64,000 nucleotides of DNA from Glebionis coronaria (Eukaryota > Streptophyta > Magnoliopsida > Asterales > Asteraceae): assembly GCA_025667525.1 (NCBI GenBank), contig CM046876.1, positions 81,323,512-81,387,511 of the forward strand, read 5' to 3'. The notes under the pieces were generated by a model. It was not told where the DNA came from. It saw only the letters and a list, made by a program, of their open reading frames with translations, and made no database searches. A program made the translations under genes and the position numbers. The number at the start of each line of letters is the position of its first letter. Position 1 is the first letter of the stretch. Of the stretch, positions 33,908-45,606 are shown one piece after another.

Positions 33908-35915
33908 TGTAGAAACTAGAAGGGGGGTTGAATAGTTTCTAGTTAGTTTTCAAAACATTTCGGATTAATCCACTATGCGCGGTTCTTTATTTTACCCACG
34001 GTTCTTTATCAATAAAGAACCGCCGGTCCATTTAGGGAACCGCCGACAGTGGACGAAACCGTTTATTACATGTTAAACTTTAACAATCCTTTGTATCAAA
34101 TTCTCGATCAAGCTTGACTAGATATGAGATGTGTTTGATTGAGAGATAAATACTACAAGTAAGAAAACACACAAGCACATCAAATCAAGAGTACATCAAG
34201 CAATAGTCTAAACACTAAGCACACACGTACTAAGCACAAGCTTTTCCGCAACTATGATGTTTAGACTAAGTGATGTGCACTTGAACATAATATAAACATG
34301 AAGCAGACACGTACTTAGCCATAGCTTTTCCGCAACTTAGATGTTTAGATTATGTGATGCACACAAAGACACACAACACAAGTATGCAATTGTAAATACA
34401 TCTACAAAGGTAAAGACATAAATGTAAATGAAATTACCAACACGATGATTTATAGTGGTTCGGTCACGAAGCTCCTCTTCTCCCTACTCCACTCCTCGAG
34501 TACACCTTACTCGAGAGTTACTTCACTAGTCAACAAACTCCTTAAGGTGGAGAAACCATACACAACGTCGCTTATCCAATTTCCGACTCTAAGCTAAAAG
34601 TCGAGTCCTAATCTTAGGTAGGACCAATCTACACAACGTCGCACACTTCACCATTTTACGACACAAGGCTAGATGTCGAGTTCTAATCGAAAGATAGAAC
34701 CAATCTTCACGACTCTTCACTTTGAAGCTAAGTGAGAACTACACTAGACACAACTACATTACTTTATAGTTTAGTGAGAACTCACAAGACACAACCACAT
34801 CACTTTATAGTTTAGTGAGAACTCACAACTCTTCACAACTACACAACTCGTCACCCTAGTTATGTTTTATGGCCCAACATAACAAACCTTGTGTTTTATG
34901 GACTAAACACATAAACCATATAGATCTAAGTACTTGCCACTTAGATTTGTGACTGTAACACTATATCCAAGTATTAACAAACTTGGATCTACACAACTAA
35001 CACCTAATCCAAGGATACCCATCACTTGGATCTTCTACCCATACAAACACATCCAAGTGAACCCAACACTTGGATCTTCTACATATACATAGTAGGAAGA
35101 CTAAAAACATAACTTAGATCTATAGAAGGAGAAATCTCCATCATTAGTGAACCCAACACATCATGGTAATGATAGTGTTCTTCTCTTTTCACTTGAGAGG
35201 ATGAGGAGATTGAGGATAGAATCACATCTTAAGAAAGATTAATCAAAACTAACTAATCAAGGATCTAAGATGGTTTTGAAAGAATTTGTGCAAAAAGGGT
35301 TAAAAGAAAACCTGAAAATGATCCACTATTTATAGGACAACATTGCAACGGTCAAAAACAACCGCGGTTCCTTATCTCTACCCGCGGTACCTTATTAATA
35401 AGGAACCGCGGGTTCCTTTAAGGAACCTCCGCGTTGGAGTCCGTGCAAATTTGTCCTTTAGTGGCAATATGCCATCTGGGGTAGTTTATACCCTTAAAGG
35501 ATATTCCTTTGGCATATGGAATATGCCAAATTCAAATTATAGAATATTCTTTGGAATATACCTTAGGGAATATTCTTTGGAATATTCCAAATTCAAATTT
35601 CCATTTTTCTTTTTAATAAAACATTTTCTTAAAAATAAAGTTAATTAAAAATTACTTTGTCACTTTGTATAAAAGTGAGTTTTAAGAAAATATTAATCCT
35701 TGATCACTTAGTAATGTTAATGACATGTTTGTACATACCTTGAGTGATTCATGCCGAAGCGATCTTGGAGGTGTCGAGAGAAGTATAAAAATGTATTCTT
35801 GAGTGATTACGAGTACCTTAACATTTTACATAATGTATTGCGAATTATACCCGTTTGTCATCAACAAAACATAAAGAGATTATATCGACAAAGCATCGTA
35901 ATGTTTGCACTAACA
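33908..35915 (-). repeat. Sirevirus-like 3' LTR (2008 bp)
   Basis: Minus-strand ends TGTTAGTGCAAAC ... GTTTCTACA. It carries hairpin modules at 33977-34052 and 35362-35437. Homologous to 40736-42725 with scattered differences and small indels. Confidence 0.92.
33977..34052. repeat. GC-rich hairpin module, copy 1 of 7
   Basis: About 75 bp: GCGGTTCTTTAT, spacer TTACC, CGGTTCTTTATC-AATAAAGAACCG (stem), then GGTCC..TAGGGAACCGCCGACAG. Other copies: 35362-35437, 37312-37389, 38445-38520, 40292-40351 (opposite orientation), 40804-40880, 42176-42251. Four are in the two LTRs and three inside the element. The central palindrome is kept although single bases differ (TTCTTTAT versus TTCCTTAT with matching partner arm). 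Confidence 0.85.
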
Positions 35916-35935
35916 ATCTCCCCCTTTTTGATGAT
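35916..35935 (-). other. Sirevirus-type polypurine tract
   Basis: Minus strand reads CATCAAAAAGGGGGAGAT directly before TGTTAG of the 3' LTR, the plus-strand primer site. Confidence 0.88.
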
Positions 35936-37311
35936 GACAAACAAGTAAACCGCAACACATATTAAAATGCATAAGTTACTCGTTTACACTTACTTCTCCC
36001 TCTTTTGTCGAATCAAAATGGTAGTCTTCATTTGTAGAAGAGGAGGATTGACTTTGAGAGAACATGCATCCAAAAATCTAATCATCCATTGTGGTTGTCG
36101 TTTGAGAGGCGAGAATCCAAACCATAAACCCATCATAAAAAAATTATTGAGCTTGCGTCATCCTAGTGAAGTCTTCAATCACCATAGGTTAACCAACTCC
36201 AAGCATAATAATATGCTTATCTACGAGTGTCCAAAATGAATTACTTGCAAGGTGTTCGATGAATGCAATTTGAGTGATTCAACGATCGCAAATGTAATGA
36301 CTTAAACTCTTGCAAATGCTCCCCCTTGATATGAGCTCCCCCTTGCTTGAGGCACCAACAAAGCAAGAATAATGACGAGCTATAAAAATGGGTTAGAAGT
36401 GTCCTACAAAACAAGGTTAGTAGACAAGAGCATATATAAAAAGAGATGTCACCCAAACAGGGATGATAAACAAGTCGTTTGCACAAACAATGACAAGCAA
36501 AGAAGTGTGCATGCGATGCTATCAATCCAAAAACAAATCAAAGGAGAGGATCTTGACAAGATCAATTCACAATTGTTGGAATAGAGATAGAAAAGAAACA
36601 TCCATACCAATTGTAATGATAATATGTCAAAGGGTAAAAAGCTTAGAATTTTTGGAATCACCCAAGAAAATTCAAGATTTAACCATCAACTCTCAAAAAA
36701 ACTAGGAGGGGATTTTGAGGAAATTAATTCAAAATTGTTGGAGTAGAGGTAGAAAAAAAACATCCAAGAGTTTGAAAATATCATCTCAAGGGGTTAAAAA
36801 CTTAGAATTGATGGAATCACCCATACCAATTATAAATTTTAACCACAATCAACTCTCAAAAAGAGGAACAAAAATATCTCAACCTAGAGACATTTTTTAC
36901 CAAAAAAAATAAAGGAAAACCAAAAGCGGATAAATCGACGTTTTAAGAAAAAATCGAGATATAGGACATTATAGGCAAAAATGCGTATGAATGTCGACAC
37001 GAAATGGTGTTTAGTATACGATAAACTACATGCTCAAAGTTTCGTAGCTCTTCTCTATCATTATGGATGTTCAAAGAATAAATACATGATGAGGAAAGGG
37101 TAAGGCTCGGCTCAACTTAGTTTAGAAAGACTAGAAGAAAGAGACTCGACTTAGAAGAGCATGATTAAAATGAATTGAGAGAGACTCGACAAAGAAGTTA
37201 AGGATAACTTCACGAAACTAGAGAAGAAACTCAAAAGAGAAGAAAAGAAGGAATCTTCAAGAAAACTCGTCAAAAGAGAAAAAGACCAAAACGAACAAAG
37301 GGACTCAATGG
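35936..37311 (-). other. Non-coding interior of Sirevirus-like element (3' side)
   Basis: AT-rich, no gag/pol homology seen. Includes an approximately 140-bp near-duplicate (ATTCA.AATTGTTGGA.TAGAG.TAGAAA at about 36565 and 36725). Confidence 0.5.
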
Positions 37312-37389
37312 TCGCGGTTCGTTAAATAGGTCTGTGGTTCATTATCAATAATGAGACCCAAGGTTATTTGAGGAACCGTGGACATTGGG
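37312..37389. repeat. GC-rich hairpin module, copy 3 of 7 (degenerate)
   Basis: TCGCGGTTCGTTA, GTGGTTCATTATC-AATAATGAGACC, AGGAACCGTGGACATTGG. Same layout as copy 1. The stem base changes (CATTAT/ATAATG) still pair. Confidence 0.75.
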
Positions 37390-37824
37390 TGTCCAAAACC
37401 GATTATCGACTCAAAGGAAAATCACTTGGTCAAACAGTTTAACATAAGATGCTAAATGGATTGAAGGTCAATGCTTCGGAGATGACTTTTAACAATTGCA
37501 ATTGCAAGTTAAAATTACTTGAATATTTCAAAAGAAATATCTAAGTTGTCAATCTTACTAGGAGAGGAATTAGATATAAATCTAACCTTCCTTGACAACC
37601 GAGTGAGAAAATAAATAAGAAAAGAAAGATCACGAGAAAAACGAGATCCAAGACTCAAAGAAAAGTCATGTTGAAAAACATGAAAGGAAATACAAGAGAA
37701 TAAAGATCATACAAAGATGTATGAAAAAGCAAGCCTGAAACTTAAGCATAATTTTAATCTTAGTTACACTAGAATCCTAAGATTTGCTTAGATTGAGTGT
37801 CTTATTAATAAGCAATACACATGC

Positions 37825-38286
37825 TTAATTAGAAGACAAGGTGGTGGCGGAATTTGGTGGGGTAAAAGGTGAAGTCACCAAGGGTTCAACAAAGGCATTC
37901 TCAAAGGGAATGCTTTGGATAGGTTGAGGTTGAGTAGTCACATCCAAGATAGTACTAGGAGTGAAGGGTGAGGTTAACTTATTCATTCTAGATTGGAATG
38001 AAGAGGAGGTAGAACCATGTGAATGGTTGGTACCATGGGTTGAGGTAGTCTTGCATGGTGCAAGAGGTGGTGAGGGTGATGAAGAGATGAGAATGGGCAC
38101 AATCTCATTCTTAGGTGTGGCAAAAGGGTGAAGAGTTAAGTTTGGGTAACTTAATCTTAATTTTGAGGTGCCTCTTTGAAGAGAAGGTTTTGGATAAATT
38201 GGAGGTTCTTGTAGAAACCATGGTAGTAATGGGTGGTTTAAGGGGTAAGGATGAATGGTTTGAGGTGTGAAGAACATGGCTAACAA
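37825..38286 (-). CDS. Unrecognised Pro/Ser/Thr-rich ORF, 153 aa
   Basis: The longest open frame inside the Sirevirus-like element, in element-sense orientation. Rich in Pro, Ser, Thr (runs such as SSSPSPPLAP, TSPFTPPNS) with no zinc knuckle, protease or coiled coil. It could be a relic of a gag or extra ORF, or a chance frame. Function unknown. Confidence 0.25.
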   Translation of the reverse strand: MLAMFFTPQTIHPYPLNHPLLPWFLQEPPIYPKPSLQRGTSKLRLSYPNLTLHPFATPKNEIVPILISSSPSPPLAPCKTTSTHGTNHSHGSTSSSFQSRMNKLTSPFTPSTILDVTTQPQPIQSIPFENAFVEPLVTSPFTPPNSATTLSSN

Positions 38287-38444
38287 GAAGGGTTTAAAAG
38301 GGTGAGGGGATGATCCAAACTAGTAAAGGGTTAAAAAGGGAAAGCCCAAGATATTTTAGGAGTGATCAAAGGTTTGAAACAAAGATTCCAAAGGGTGTTG
38401 GAACAATTGGGAAGTTTCAGAAAACCCGAATTTGAGAGCTTCTG

Positions 38445-38520
38445 CCCGCGGTTCTTTATCTCTACCGGCGGTTCTATATTGATATGGAGTCGCGGTCTAT
38501 TTATAGAACCGCCTACAGAG
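38445..38520. repeat. GC-rich hairpin module, copy 4 of 7
   Basis: CCCGCGGTTCTTTATC, TACCGGCGGTTC, weaker central stem (TATATTGATATGG), then TATAGAACCGCCTACAGAGG. Confidence 0.75.
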
Positions 38521-40291
38521 GCTTGGTTTAGGTGGTGAATGGAGGATTTTCCAATTCAGCAAATCCTAATATTCTAGTCTAACTTATCATAAAGTCATGC
38601 TTAAGAGCAATAAAAACTAGAATACACACAAAGGAAAAACACATAGGTTCAATTAGCACGTAGGAAGAAAGTTAAGAAAAACCTAATGGCTACAAAAGAA
38701 AAAGACTCCTAATGACATACAAACTTCATCAAAGTAAACTATCATTAGTCATATATGAGCCATTTAGCCAATTTAGAGAATGAGTATGAGACTATCACTA
38801 GAGGTGCTCAATTAAGGCTAAACACGACCATTTTTACGAGTTATACACCAACTCAACTTCCCACATGGAAGTAATTCAACCGTTAGGTCAAATTAAGATT
38901 CCAGTGCATAAATTCTCTAGTAGTCATTCTCAAGTTAGACAAAATATAATTCCGACATTTGCCTAATAAAGTTTAGCAAGGATGAAACTTGCATGGCGAC
39001 ACAATGCATGACCTAATGAGGGTTAAGAATGCACCATTGCATATCTTGTCAAACAAGTCTAGTTAAGGTTATTTACCTTAATAGAACTTGAGGCCAATAA
39101 CTTTGAAGTGTATAAACAAAGTTTACACAAACCAAAGGAACACTCTTGATTGGTCTTTCGGAAATGACACATTTATAAATTGCATAGCAATGTAAATTAC
39201 TTGAGTATTTAGGATGAAACATCCAAGTTATCAAACCGACTATATTGTGCATTATAAGTAATTATTAAACAAAGTATGTCTAACAATTTGAACATGTAGA
39301 TTCAATATAACACCATCAACACAAGTGTGAGTTATGATCCGATGTATATTATTAATAAACCACATTCATGTCTACACTAAAAAAAATGTCAATTAGATTT
39401 GATAATGATATCAATCATAATTTGAATAATGAATTGATATATATTTGAAATCTTTCTTGATTCCCACTAACACTCCTTTAAGAGAAAATAGCTAAGATTT
39501 TCAAAGGGTTTTTCATATTTTATAGTGAGACATTAATCTACTTGAACTAATAAGACAATGATCGAGTAAGACGACCCATATCAAAAGATTTGACAAGCTC
39601 CCAAAGCTTTCAAACCTAAAAGTGTTAGAGAACATGCCAAGGTGTAAAAAATGTTTATGTAACATTTGTAAACCAAGAGATGTTAATCCTATATGCAATG
39701 CACACATAATGTTGCAACTAAAATGCAAGAAATCTAGCATACATCCTAATTAGGAAAAAAAAACTAGATACTAACAAATACCAAGCAAGGCACAAGAGAC
39801 TAGACATATAAGCAATACTAATACAAATAGAAAGGAATACTTAATAATGTCTACATATAATAATAACACACAAGGACACACACACAAACAATTAGCTTAA
39901 CACATAAAAGCATTCGTCCATGTTTTGAGTGTTAGATACAACAAAGTATTCATAGCTAGATTTTATTTGAAAATAGTCTTTGACCCATTTAAAATTTAAT
40001 TAAGTTTAACACTTTGTAAATATATCAATTTTCAAAGATATATCACCAAGAGATGTCCAACTTGATGGAAAAGAGTAAAACATAAGTTTTACGACAAACC
40101 GACGCTCAATACTTTGGACAAAGTATAGAACTTAGAAACTATCCAAATTTGAAAGTTTGAATAAAGGTTTGGAAGCATTTTTATTTGAAATAAAATTTAA
40201 TTACGTTCGAAATGACGGGTGGCACGACTTCTACGGACTTATGGTTGATTTTATATGATTTTTCAAAGTTTTCAAAAATCTGTGTCGGACT
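38521..40291 (-). other. Non-coding interior of Sirevirus-like element (5' side)
   Basis: AT-rich, no recognisable coding domain or RNA gene. Confidence 0.5.
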
Positions 40292-40351
40292 AACCGCAAT
40301 TCCTTATTGATAAGGAACCGTGGAGAATAGATAAAGAACCGCGTCCAGAGG
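40292..40351. repeat. GC-rich hairpin module, copy 5 of 7 (inverted)
   Basis: CCGCAATTCCTTATTGATAAGGAACCG... reads as the reverse complement of the other copies: TATTGATAAGGAACC first, then ATAAAGAACCGCG. Confidence 0.75.
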
Positions 40352-40721
40352 AAAAAATGGGGTTTTTGGCCAAAATCATTTGGTAACTTTTTGGAAGGAC
40401 TTAGGACTCTAAAAAATCATTTTAGACACATAGAACTCGTATTTTAGAGTTAATTATGACACAAAAGATTTTTATACTTCCAAACATGAAAAGATTTAAT
40501 TCAAGCTATTATACAAAGTTTATTTAACACCAAAACTTGTACGAATGAAACAACAAAACACATTTCATAAGTAATCACTCTTCATAAACAATTTGATACA
40601 AAGATCGTCTCTATTTTTAAAAACCGTTTTCTTTTTTGAAAAACCATTTGTTTTGAAAAAGAGAGAAAAGATCGATCCAAGCTTTAAAGTACAATATACT
40701 TCAAAGATCTTGAGTAACCTC

Positions 40722-40733
40722 GCTCTGATACCA
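40722..40733 (-). other. Sirevirus-like PBS (tRNA-iMet)
   Basis: Minus strand TGGTATCAGAGC, two bases from the 5' LTR end at 40736. Confidence 0.92.
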
Positions 40734-40735
40734 AT

Positions 40736-42725
40736 TGTAGAAACTAGAAGGGGGGTTGAATAGTTTCTAGTTAGTTTTCAACACATTTCGGATTAATCCA
40801 CTGTGCACGGTTCTTTATTGTACCCGCGGTTCTTTATCAATAAAGAACCGCCGGTCCATTTAGGGAACCACCGACAGTGGACGAAACTGTTTATTACAAG
40901 TTAAACTTTAACAATCCTTTGTATCAAATTCTCGATCAAGCTTGACTAGATATGAGATGTGTTTGATTGGAGATAAATACTACAAGTAAGAAAACACACA
41001 AGCACATCAAATCAAGAGTACATCAAGCAATAGTCTAAACACTAAAGCACAAGCTTTTCCGCAACTGTGATGTTTAGACTAAGTGATGTGCACTTGACCA
41101 TAATCTAAACATGAAGCACACACGTACTTAGCCATAGCTTTTCCGCAACTTAGATATTTAGTTTATGTGATGCACACAAAGACCCACAACACAAGTACGC
41201 AATTGTAAATATATCTACAAATGTAAAGACATAAATGTAAATGAAAGTACCGACACGATGATTTATAGTGGTTCGGTCACGAAGCTCCTCTTCGCCCTAC
41301 TCCACTCCTCGAGTACACCTTACTCGAGAGTTACTTCACTAGTCAACAAACTCCTTAAGGTGGAGAAACCATACACAACGTCGCTTATCCAATTTCCGAC
41401 TCTAAGCTAAAAGTCGAGTCCTAATCTTAGGTAGGACCAATCTACACAACGTCGCACACTTCACCATTTTACGACACAAGGCTAGATGTCGAGTTCTAAT
41501 TGAAAGATAGAACCAATCTTCACGACTCTTCACTTTGAAGCTAAGTGAGAACTACACTAGCCACAACTACATCACTTTATAGTTTAGTGAGAACTCACAA
41601 GACACAACCACATCACTTTATAGTTTAGTGAGAACTCACAACTCTTCACAACTACACAACTCTTCACCCTAGTTATGTTTTATGGCCCAACATAACAAAC
41701 CTTGTGTTTTATGGCCTAAACACATAAACCATATAGATATAAGTACTTACCACTTAGATCTATGACTCTAACACTATATCCAAGTATTAACAAACTTGGA
41801 TCTACACAACTAACACCTAATCCAAGGATACCCATCACCTGGATCTTCTACCCATACAAACACATCCAAGTGAACCCAACACTTGGATCTTCTACATATG
41901 CATAGTAGGAAGACTAAAAACATAACTTAGATCTATAGAAGGAGAAATATTCATCATGTAGTGAACCCAACACATCATGGTAATGATAGTGTTCTTCTCT
42001 TTGCACTTGAGAGGATGAGGAGATTGAGGATAGAATCACATCTTAAACAAGATTAATCAAAACTAACTAATCAAGGATATAAGATGGTTTGGAAAGAAAA
42101 TGTGCAAAAAGGGTTAAAAGAAAACTTGGAAATGATCCATTATTTATAGGACAACATTACAACGGTCAAAAACACCCGCGGTTCCTTATCTCTACCCGTG
42201 GTACCTTATCAATAAGGAACCGTGGATTCCTTTAAGGAACCTCCGCGTTGGAGTCCGTGCAAATTTGTCCTTTAGTGGGAATATGCCATCTGGGGTAGTT
42301 TATACCCTCAAATGATATTCCTTTGGCATATGGAATATGCCAAATTCAAATTAAAGAATATTCTTTGGAATATACCTTAGAGAATATTCTTTGGAATATT
42401 CCAAATTTAAATTTCCATTTTTTTTTTAATAAAACATTTTCTTAAAAATAAAGTTAATTAAAAATTACTTTGTCACTTTGTATAAAAGTGAGTTTTAAGA
42501 AAATATTAATCCTTGATCACTTAGTTAGGTTAATGACATGTTTGTACATACCTTGAGTGATCATGCCGAAGCGATCTTGGAGGTGTCGAGAGAAGTATAC
42601 AAATGTATTCTTGAGTGATTACGAGTACCTTAACATTTTACATAATGTATTGCGAATTATACGTTTGTCGTTAACAAAACATAAAGAGATTATATCGACA
42701 AAGCATCGTAATGTTTGCACTAACA
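40736..42725 (-). repeat. Sirevirus-like 5' LTR (1990 bp)
   Basis: Copy of 33908-35915. Hairpin modules at 40804-40880 and 42176-42251. Followed by TSD AACGA (42726-42730). Confidence 0.92.
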
Positions 42726-42730
42726 AACGA

Positions 42731-44206
42731 CAAACACAACAAACACACCACGACAAAAACAAACAAACACCAAAACGATCCTTTAAGATTCACTAAAATT
42801 GTCAAAACGGCTAGTATTCGGACAAAGTAATGTCAAGTGATTACGAAGTAGATTTGGTATTTATTATTTGAATTTGAAGTGGAATATCACGAAGGCGTCT
42901 ACTCAACTCATCATTGAGCCTTTTCACCCCCTCTATCGATTGATGATTCGCTTCAGCATTTATAATTGAGACTAGATTTATCTAGTTTCTAATGTCAAGG
43001 GGTGGATGGTCGACGACATGGACAACTATCACTTAAGGAGTTACGTTGTAGTGCTTAGTGTCACACTCACCGAGAGTTGTGGATACTTCAAGAGGTGTTC
43101 TACATCTTATACCTCTCTCTTTATGTATAAGATTCTAAGAGACGTTTCTCTGCACCGTTCGTCAATCAACACAAGTGCTAAGCGTAAGTAACAAATTTGG
43201 GGGATTGTACTTCAGTTTCAAGTTTGGAATATGAGGTTTACTTCACCAGTGGTCACTACAGATAGCCGAAAGAATACGAAGTTGGTAAGTTTAGCCAGAT
43301 AGTACAAGAGTAGAGATGTGATCAGCAAACAATTCTCACGAGCAACTTGAGCTACAGAATGTCAACAAAGATTACTGCTTCAGACACGGACTTCTCACGA
43401 TTCTGATTGTACTCGTCAGATGATGCTATCGAGTATTCTTAACCACCATACTTTTGACAAGAATGCTACCGAGTGTTCTTAACCACCATACTTTTGACAA
43501 GAATGCTACCAAGTGTTCTTAACCACCATACGTTTGACAAGAACGCTACCGAGTGTTCGTCACCATCATACTTTCGACAAGAACATCTCGTGATTTTGAC
43601 CTTACACGTTAGATGATGCTTCCAAGAGTTCGTCACCATCATGGGGGAAGAACGTGTACTTTGGAGACGTAGTTCCCACTCTGGAGTACTTAGTTCAACT
43701 TCCAGGGGGAAGTATTCTACAAGCGTGAGAAGATTTGTTGTTGATTTCTTACATGTTCCCCCAAACACATAATCATTAAGACCAAAAATGTCAAGGTAGT
43801 AGTTACTTGGTGTGGTTTGCTTCTTCTTCTAAAAAATTTCGCTGTGCACTTTAAATGTCAAAGATAAAAGATTGATCAAGCTAAAGATTCTGCTCAAGAC
43901 ATGGATTTTGGTTTGGGGGGAAGCTGATTCAGAAGCTTTGTCAAAAAGAAGTCTATGAAGAAAGCTTTTCAAGACATGTGGTATGAATTGGTGGAAGTTA
44001 ATCCAGTTCATACATGATACAATGGTTCCTCAACAAGTAAAGACAAAGAGGATTCAAACTGGGGTATAAGTTTTTCTAGAAGACTTGAAGACAACAGTGT
44101 CATCCTCAGCATTGGAAGCAAACTTAACACTGTCATATTTTTGTTGTATTTGCATTTGTTAGGAACATTTTAAGTAATTCCGTATGTCACCACATTGGGG
44201 GAAGAT
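42731..44206 (+). other. Non-coding internal DNA of the copia-type element (right part)
   Basis: Continuation of 32136-33902 after the nested insert. No pol domain recognised. It holds a 40-bp tandem repeat and ends with the purine tract TTGGGGGAAGAT before TGTTAG at 44207. Confidence 0.6.
43421..43584 (+). repeat. 40-bp tandem repeat, about 4 copies
   Basis: Unit GAATGCTACCGAGTGTTCTT followed by AACCACCATACTTTTGACAA; four copies with increasing divergence to the right. Related single words continue to about 43645. Confidence 0.88.
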
Positions 44207-44494
44207 TGTTAGCCTTAAAATGTGTGCGACTAACGGAATTACATTAGTGTCATAGTCGGGACTTGCAGGGACTAATATTGTCATATGTAAAGTCTAAGTC
44301 CCGGGCTATATAAACCCCTCCATACTTCCATGGAGGGGTGAGGCTTATCATTTCTTGTTTTCCCTTTCTCTCACTAGAATAAAACACACACTTTTATTCT
44401 TACTTGTTTCTCTCTCTACCATGGCTAAACAACACTTCTATCCTCCCCGACCTCCGGATCTTTTCCCCGTGTTAATAGTGAATCCAACTTAACA
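44207..44494 (+). repeat. 3' LTR (288 bp) of copia-type element
   Basis: Same ends and length as 31848-32135. Followed directly by minus-strand gypsy gag sequence. Confidence 0.93.
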
Positions 44495-44757
44495 CATAGC
44501 ATCAAAAAATTTCTCCATATGCGAAATACAATCTTCCGCATCAAATGAAGTCTCAGCTTTGTCAAACGATCTAGGTTTCTGCTTGTTAAATCTCTCAAGC
44601 CAAGTATGTAAAGTAACCGGTGGAAGAGGAGGAGGATTGTTCTGATTGGGAATGTTCTGGTATTCAATCTGAATCTGGTTCCTGATTTAAGGAAGCATTG
44701 CCTGCATAGCTGCTTGGACAGCTGCTGCTAGCTCTTGTTCGTGTGTCATGACCATCT
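44495..44757 (-). pseudogene. gypsy gag N-terminus, truncated, one stop
   Basis: From ATG 44757: MVMTHEQELAAAVQAAMQ, a stop (TAA) about 23 codons in, then readable gag sequence (TWLERFNKQKPRSFDKAET, SHMEKFFDAM) up to the insertion boundary. Typical of the Gag N-terminus of Tekay-like elements. Confidence 0.75.
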
Positions 44758-44861
44758 GACAGTTTAAAAGAACACGAAATGATTAATCTGATTAGAACAT
44801 ATGGTAAACATAATAAAATGATGCATGAAACTGTTTATGAAAACATAGCCAAATGAAAATG

Positions 44862-44995
44862 ACATGAGTTTGGGTGAACCCCTATGGGTCGATTCACCAA
44901 AACAAAAATGACATAACGAGGATGAACGCCTATGGGTCGGTTCATCAAAACAAAATGACATGAGCTAATGTGAACGCCTATGGGTCGGTTCACCA
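44862..44995 (-). repeat. Leader hairpin repeats GTGAAC/GTTCAC
   Basis: Three units around 44872-44902, 44928-44950 and 44968-44993. Each has GTGAAC (or TGAAC) and GTTCAC arms around a CGACCCATAGGC loop in element sense. Homologous to the units at 21485-21695. Confidence 0.75.
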
Positions 44996-45185
44996 AGAAA
45001 AATTATTCGAATAAAAGCACATCGACTAAATACGGCCAGTCTTATACCAACCATTACTTAGTCAAAATTCCTGAAATAATGATACATGAAATGAAGGCAT
45101 GAAAACAAACTGTCAGTTCTAGGAAGATGCTGATGACTACCCACTAGTCACAGGTCAATTTTAAGAGCCTACAGGTCGAAACCTT

Positions 45186-45198
45186 GGCTTTGATACCA
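45186..45198 (-). other. gypsy PBS (TGGTATCAAAGCC)
   Basis: Minus strand, four bases from the LTR end (45203). Confidence 0.85.
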
Positions 45199-45202
45199 TA
45201 AT

Positions 45203-45606
45203 TGTAACACCCCATTTTGATAAATAGAATATCACAGGATAATTATGGCGTGTCATCAAAGCATGCAAGGTAAATGTCTAAAACATTAAATGACCATTAA
45301 AGAATCTGGGAAATAAACATCGGATCAACATAAGCTCCCCAAAAAAATGCATAAGTATAGAAAGTAAAGGAAAGGACTAAACAATGTCCAAAAAAGAAAA
45401 AGTATGTAAATGCATTAAAGAATGAAAGAAAGCTGGCGCCTCATTCCATGCACGTACTCTTGAAATCCTAGCTTTGCCCTTTAGTACCTGCCGTATTGGG
45501 ACATGGAAAGAGAAATACGACTGATCAATACGCTCAGTGTGCGGATATATAAAATAGAATGTAAAGCATAAACATAAGCAAGTAATGAAATAAAATGAAT
45601 AGCAGT
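45203..45606 (-). repeat. Partial gypsy 5' LTR (3' part)
   Basis: Minus strand ends GGGGTGTTACA. Similar to the last 400 bp of the 18633-21252 LTR (shared CACTGAGCGT, GGACATTGTTTAGTCCTTTC, TTGATGACACGCCATAA). Interrupted by an LTR at 45607. Confidence 0.85.

Larger units (their letters stand above)
33908..42725 (-). mobile_element. Sirevirus-like non-coding copia element, 8.8 kb, TSD AACGA
   Basis: Direct repeats 33908-35915 and 40736-42725 are its LTRs. PBS (minus TGGTATCAGAGC, 40722-40733) and the PPT region (minus CATCAAAAAGGGGGAGAT, just right of 35915) fix the minus orientation. The CATCATCAAAAAGGGGGAGATTGTTAG type junction is characteristic of SIRE-type copia elements. TSD AACGA at 33903-33907 and 42726-42730. 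The 4.8-kb interior has no gag/pol, so it needs enzymes from elsewhere. Confidence 0.93.
31848..44494 (+). mobile_element. Non-coding copia-type element (LARD-like), with nested insert
   Basis: Two direct 288-bp LTRs, PBS-like site after the first, GGGGGAAGAT purine tract before the second. After removing the nested element (33908-42725) it is about 3.8 kb, without recognisable gag or pol. The LTR style (TGTTAG start, TATATAA box, GGGGGAAGATTGTTAG junction) is copia-like. Left flank (AAGTG) and right flank (CATAG) do not match, and they belong to different elements (see findings). Confidence 0.85.
44495..45606 (-). mobile_element. 5' end of a Tekay-like gypsy element, cut on both sides
   Basis: In minus sense: 404 bp of LTR 3' end (45606-45203), PBS (45198-45186), leader with hairpin repeats, and the start of gag (44757-44495). 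Cut by the 288-bp LTR on the left and by another LTR at 45607. The LTR end and leader are similar to the 18633-28663 element but clearly diverged. Confidence 0.88.
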
